Shown here: piece by piece, positions 60,701 to 64,000 of the stretch
How the letters are laid out: each line of letters begins with the position of its first letter
How positions within the stretch are numbered: position 1 is the first letter of the stretch
Source of the DNA: Acanthaster planci
Taxonomy: Eukaryota; Echinodermata; Asteroidea; Valvatida; Acanthasteridae
DNA: 64,000 nucleotides
Direction of reading: 5' to 3'
NCBI RefSeq assembly: GCF_001949145.1
Contig: NW_019091421.1
Location: forward strand, 290,777 to 354,776
Translations under genes and position numbers: made by a program
Notes under the pieces: generated by a model
What the model was told of the DNA's origin: nothing
Seen by the model: only the letters and a program-made list of their open reading frames with translations
Database searches by the model: none

Positions 60701-63700
60701 TGTTTTAGGAAGGAGAATCTCCCCGAAAGAGGTGGCTAATGATGGGATAAAAAAAGAGAAGATGAAAAAAGGTGTGGCATCGAGGAAGGCAGTCATGGAA
60801 GAGGTTCAAGAGAGGAAAGGTAAGTTTTTTATTACCAAGCATCTTGTATAATCTTAAATCAACGTATAGATTGATTATATTACCTGATGTAAGCTGATTT
60901 GATGATGATTTGGAAAGTGTTTTCCATAAATTCAAAAAAGAAGAGTTGCCTTCAGTGCTTTGATTTTTACTGCATTATTTTGTTGTAGATTATGTACCTT
61001 TGTTTACGCCCTAAGTCATGAAAACCTGTTCAACTGAACATCATTATTTTTGCCAAGATCCTTAGAGCTGAAAGGCAGTAATTAGAAGCTTTTAAGAATG
61101 ACAGATTTGTCATTTATCAGAGTTCTTTTAAGCATTAGCAATCAAATAGTTATTATCTGCTAGCATTTGATGTTAGCATGTATAATTGGAAACAAGGGAC
61201 GGGAAAATTGATTTTTTTTTTTACTCAAATAAGAAAGGAATGCCTTCCATTTTGACTCTCCAGCAACCAAATTGGCACCAATGTTTACTAAAGAAGGCCG
61301 CCTAGCCCTTGCCAAAAAGCAGCAGTCCCTGGATGGACAGACCAGTCATACTAGCCCTGTGGTCATCCTTGACGAAGATGAAACAAGCCGTGACAGCGTA
61401 CGCAGTGATGGCGGAGCCATCATGGGAGGAACTTTCAAGCATACATATATGAGCGATACGTTTGTGAGAAGCAGGGATTCTGAGGCGGAGCGATCTTACC
61501 CACCATTTCCCACTGTCAGTCATGTTCTTCAGATGGGTGAGTTTTGAGTTTCTTTTCCCCTCTTTAAACTTACATACTTTACCACTTCGTGCCGGGGTAA
61601 CTGGTTTTGGGCACATAGGCTTTATACACAAAGCTGGGAGCCCAAAAAGATGTCAGCAGCGCACTGTGCCGGTTCGGGAACAAAAGAAAATTACATAACA
61701 CCGACAATCTGGGCTCTCTTTGCAAGGTGGCAGGCCTGGCTGAAATACTCGGGTGTCAATAGAGTTGTCTGTCAGATTAGACAGACCAGACAGTCATCTG
61801 TGTGGGTGTAAACATCCAGCAAACCAAGTTACAAATTTTAAAGATTTTTTCGAAACAGAAAAAAATGAAGAGTCACCCGGCCCAGCAGAATCGACATGGA
61901 TAAATGGGCCTAGTACAAAGACTAAGACAGTTAAGAATCACAGAAGAGGATGGAAGGATAACAGGGACACCTTTGGACCTCCCTGAACCTTCTTGGACAT
62001 CCTCATCTTGTATTTTGAGTCAAAAGTCTAGTCACAAGTCCAGTTGCAGCTAGCAAGGTAAATGGGATGAGTGGACTGTGACTTGAGGCAAAATGACTTG
62101 TGGACTTTCGAGGACTTGTTATGGATCCCTGTCCAGCACTGCTTTAGTCTCATCTCTTCATCAAGGTTCTGTAGGATCTTTATTCCGTTCATTTATTCTC
62201 GATCCAGTTCCAGAGGTTGAAGGAAGCGCGGACTGGTGGAAACTGCCTTCCCCGTGCAGTTATGGGAAATTCCTGATTGCAGAAGGAAAGCGTACATCAT
62301 TCTTTGACAAAAATTTGAAGACAGTGGATCGCTTAATGAGACTTGGAGAATTTACCAGGTGCTTCCAGGGAGGAGAGATAACCCTGTTATTCAAGGTAAG
62401 ATTTGAAGCAGCATTTACATGTACAATGTAAACAACACCCTTTTGATTTGACTTAAAGAGGCAGAACAAAATGTCAGCCCAGATCTTTTAAAAATGATTA
62501 GATATCTGCTGGTTCATTTCGTACAACATGCAATAAACTTTTAAACCAGCATCATCAATTTGACTACATATTTTCATGCTTTTACATAAATGGATTTTTT
62601 TCTAAATCTTTGCTGCTGTTGGTAGATCAAACGATCATAGAATTTTGTTTCTGAGCAGGACTTTTGTAATGCAGTCAAGCAAAATGAGTCCTTTGTCAAA
62701 TTTTATTTGAAGAAACATCGCAGAATAACATGTCCGAAATCAGATCTTTTTCATTTTCAACTTCCACTACTGTTGATCCAGAGGTTGTTTATTAGTTTGG
62801 ACTTCCACAGAAATGAAGGCAACCTTTTAAAGGAATGAATTTAAATAAATTGGCCTGGGTCAACAAATCACTCATTTTGCTTGATTGCGGCACAGTTTTT
62901 GCAGTTGTTTCTGCTATTAGCTTACATTACTCCTCTAGAACATCATTGCACGTTTTTGTCATGTTCTCTCAATTCCAGAATACATGTGCTTCGTGGCATT
63001 TTTCAGGAGTAATGGCTATTGCCATTTACATCTTTTGCTATATTGTATCATGATTTGAAAGAATTTCCTTCTGTCCTCTAGAACTTTACTGGCCATCCAG
63101 AACTAAGCCATGACACCCAGAGGTTGATCTTGGATCAGATTAAATCGGCCAATCCCCGATTCCCAGTCAACAGGGTCTTCAAGCGATATCTAGCCAAAAG
63201 GAAAGGAGAACCGTTGGTACCCAAACCAGCACAAGGTTAGGATTGTTATTTTTTTAATTCCTCCGCTACGACTTTTTCCGTAATTTCACAAAATCAACAG
63301 ACTTTTTTCCATATTTGGAAAACCCTCTTTGAATTAACAGCTTCAGTTACCAAAAACTAGGTGACACTGAACAGAAAAGTGCACAGGGTGTTAAGAGAAA
63401 ATTGTTTTAAATTAGACATCAGAATGTTCCCTAAAATATCTCTGTGCACATCTTTGTTTTGCTGCCTGTTGAAACAGCACTGGAGGCCAAAAGCAGCCCA
63501 AACGCCAACTCCAGTTTCACCAAGCTGAAGGAACAAAAACCTGCTGGTAAACGGAAGTCGGAGGTCACAGAGAGGCAAGGCAACACCAAGAGGAGGAAGC
63601 TTACTCAAGAGGGGTCTGCTGAGAACCAGGAGGCTGAGTCTGTCGGGAAGAGTCGGCTCAGGAGACGGAGCAGCAGACAGGTCATAAAAGGTAGGTTGGC

Positions 63701-64000
63701 TTTGGCGTTTGTATGCCCTGCTATTGAAGCCAAAGTAGCACTCTGTGTTTGCCTTGTCCTCTGTGTGTGTGTGTGTTTCTTCAAAAGCTTTCCCATTGTA
63801 ACCCAAGAAGGGCTCATTAACCCGTACATGGTATTTGGGTTGGTTTTGGTGTCCATTAAAGGCCTGTTGATTTTTGGCTCCATAGGTCAAAGGTCAAAGT
63901 CATTAAAAGGTTAAAACAGAAATGGTTTTCCACCATACCTGCAGAGGGAATGGGCATATCAAACTTGGTATGTGAGCTGGTCTTGGTATCCTCTGGAAAC
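57711..64000 (+). CDS. ATAD5: ATAD5 / ELG1, PCNA unloader, N-terminal part (runs off the window)
   Basis: Coding exons: 57711-57746 (tentative), 58141-60072, 60492-60819, 61264-61536, 62208-62395, 63082-63235 and 63478-63690, all in phase; the gene continues past the end. ATAD5 is the large subunit of an RFC-like complex that unloads PCNA from chromatin and brings USP1-UAF1 to deubiquitinate PCNA. Family blocks in order: SSLITSFFKP (PIP-like, near the start), two copies of SYxDFL (VISYQDFLNE, TISYSDFLEA), VVTIEAEVHSPP and KRTSNVVVNVSDLDL matching the human region, KAQQLLRRAKS, LTNVLGRR, KLAPMFTK, and the CSYGKF and HDTQRLILDQIKSANPRF segments that in human precede the AAA+ domain. The AAA+ domain is not reached. 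About 1,041 residues are in view. The rest of the N-terminus is low-complexity, Lys/Ser-rich. The first small exon could be replaced by an alternative start at the Met at 58144. Confidence 0.93.

Overview
The window is eukaryotic DNA, AT-rich, with short exons and long introns and consistent GT/AG splice sites. It most likely comes from a marine invertebrate deuterostome, probably an echinoderm such as a sea star. That placing rests on the similarity of the gene products to vertebrate orthologues, the abundance of ACATGTA-type words and the kinds of short repeats; it is an inference, not a proof. There are two N gaps, both inside introns (10568-11099 and 25671-25910).

Six genes can be read by joining exons across matching splice phases. 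From left to right they are ARL6IP1 (minus, 453-3786), SLC25A27/UCP4 (plus, 4182-14722), TBL3/UTP13 (minus, 17158-28452), a small ankyrin-repeat gene (plus, 29245-39333), an RNF151-like RING/TRAF-zinc-finger gene with an SR-rich extension (minus, 49964-53583) and the 5' part of ATAD5/ELG1 (plus, 57711 to beyond 64000). All six sit in three head-to-head pairs: ARL6IP1/SLC25A27 with 395 bp between start codons, TBL3/ankyrin with 792 bp, and RNF151-like/ATAD5 with about 4.1 kb. The first two intervals probably act as shared bidirectional promoters. TBL3 and RNF151 are also neighbours in mammals, so their linkage here looks like conserved microsynteny. The gene products work in unrelated places: ER shaping, the mitochondrial inner membrane, small-subunit rRNA processing in the nucleolus, ubiquitin ligation and PCNA unloading.

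The ARL6IP1 coding sequence does not stay in frame. Exon 3 carries an apparent 4-nt loss in a conserved membrane segment, either an assembly error or a real disruption.

The intergenic and intronic DNA is rich in small foldback and mobile elements: an 87-bp-arm palindrome at 26413-26599, a Penelope-like fragment at 44859-44908, a 445-bp element with terminal inverted repeats at 42801-43245 and its inverted relative at 50650-51068, other inverted-repeat elements, a tRNA-derived SINE, several minisatellites, and a pair of oppositely oriented 16-bp arrays at 55092-56422. The most unusual signal is that the palindrome and the 44.86-kb fragment both contain the order of elements expected of a hammerhead ribozyme of the short-stem-III kind known from Penelope-like retroelements.
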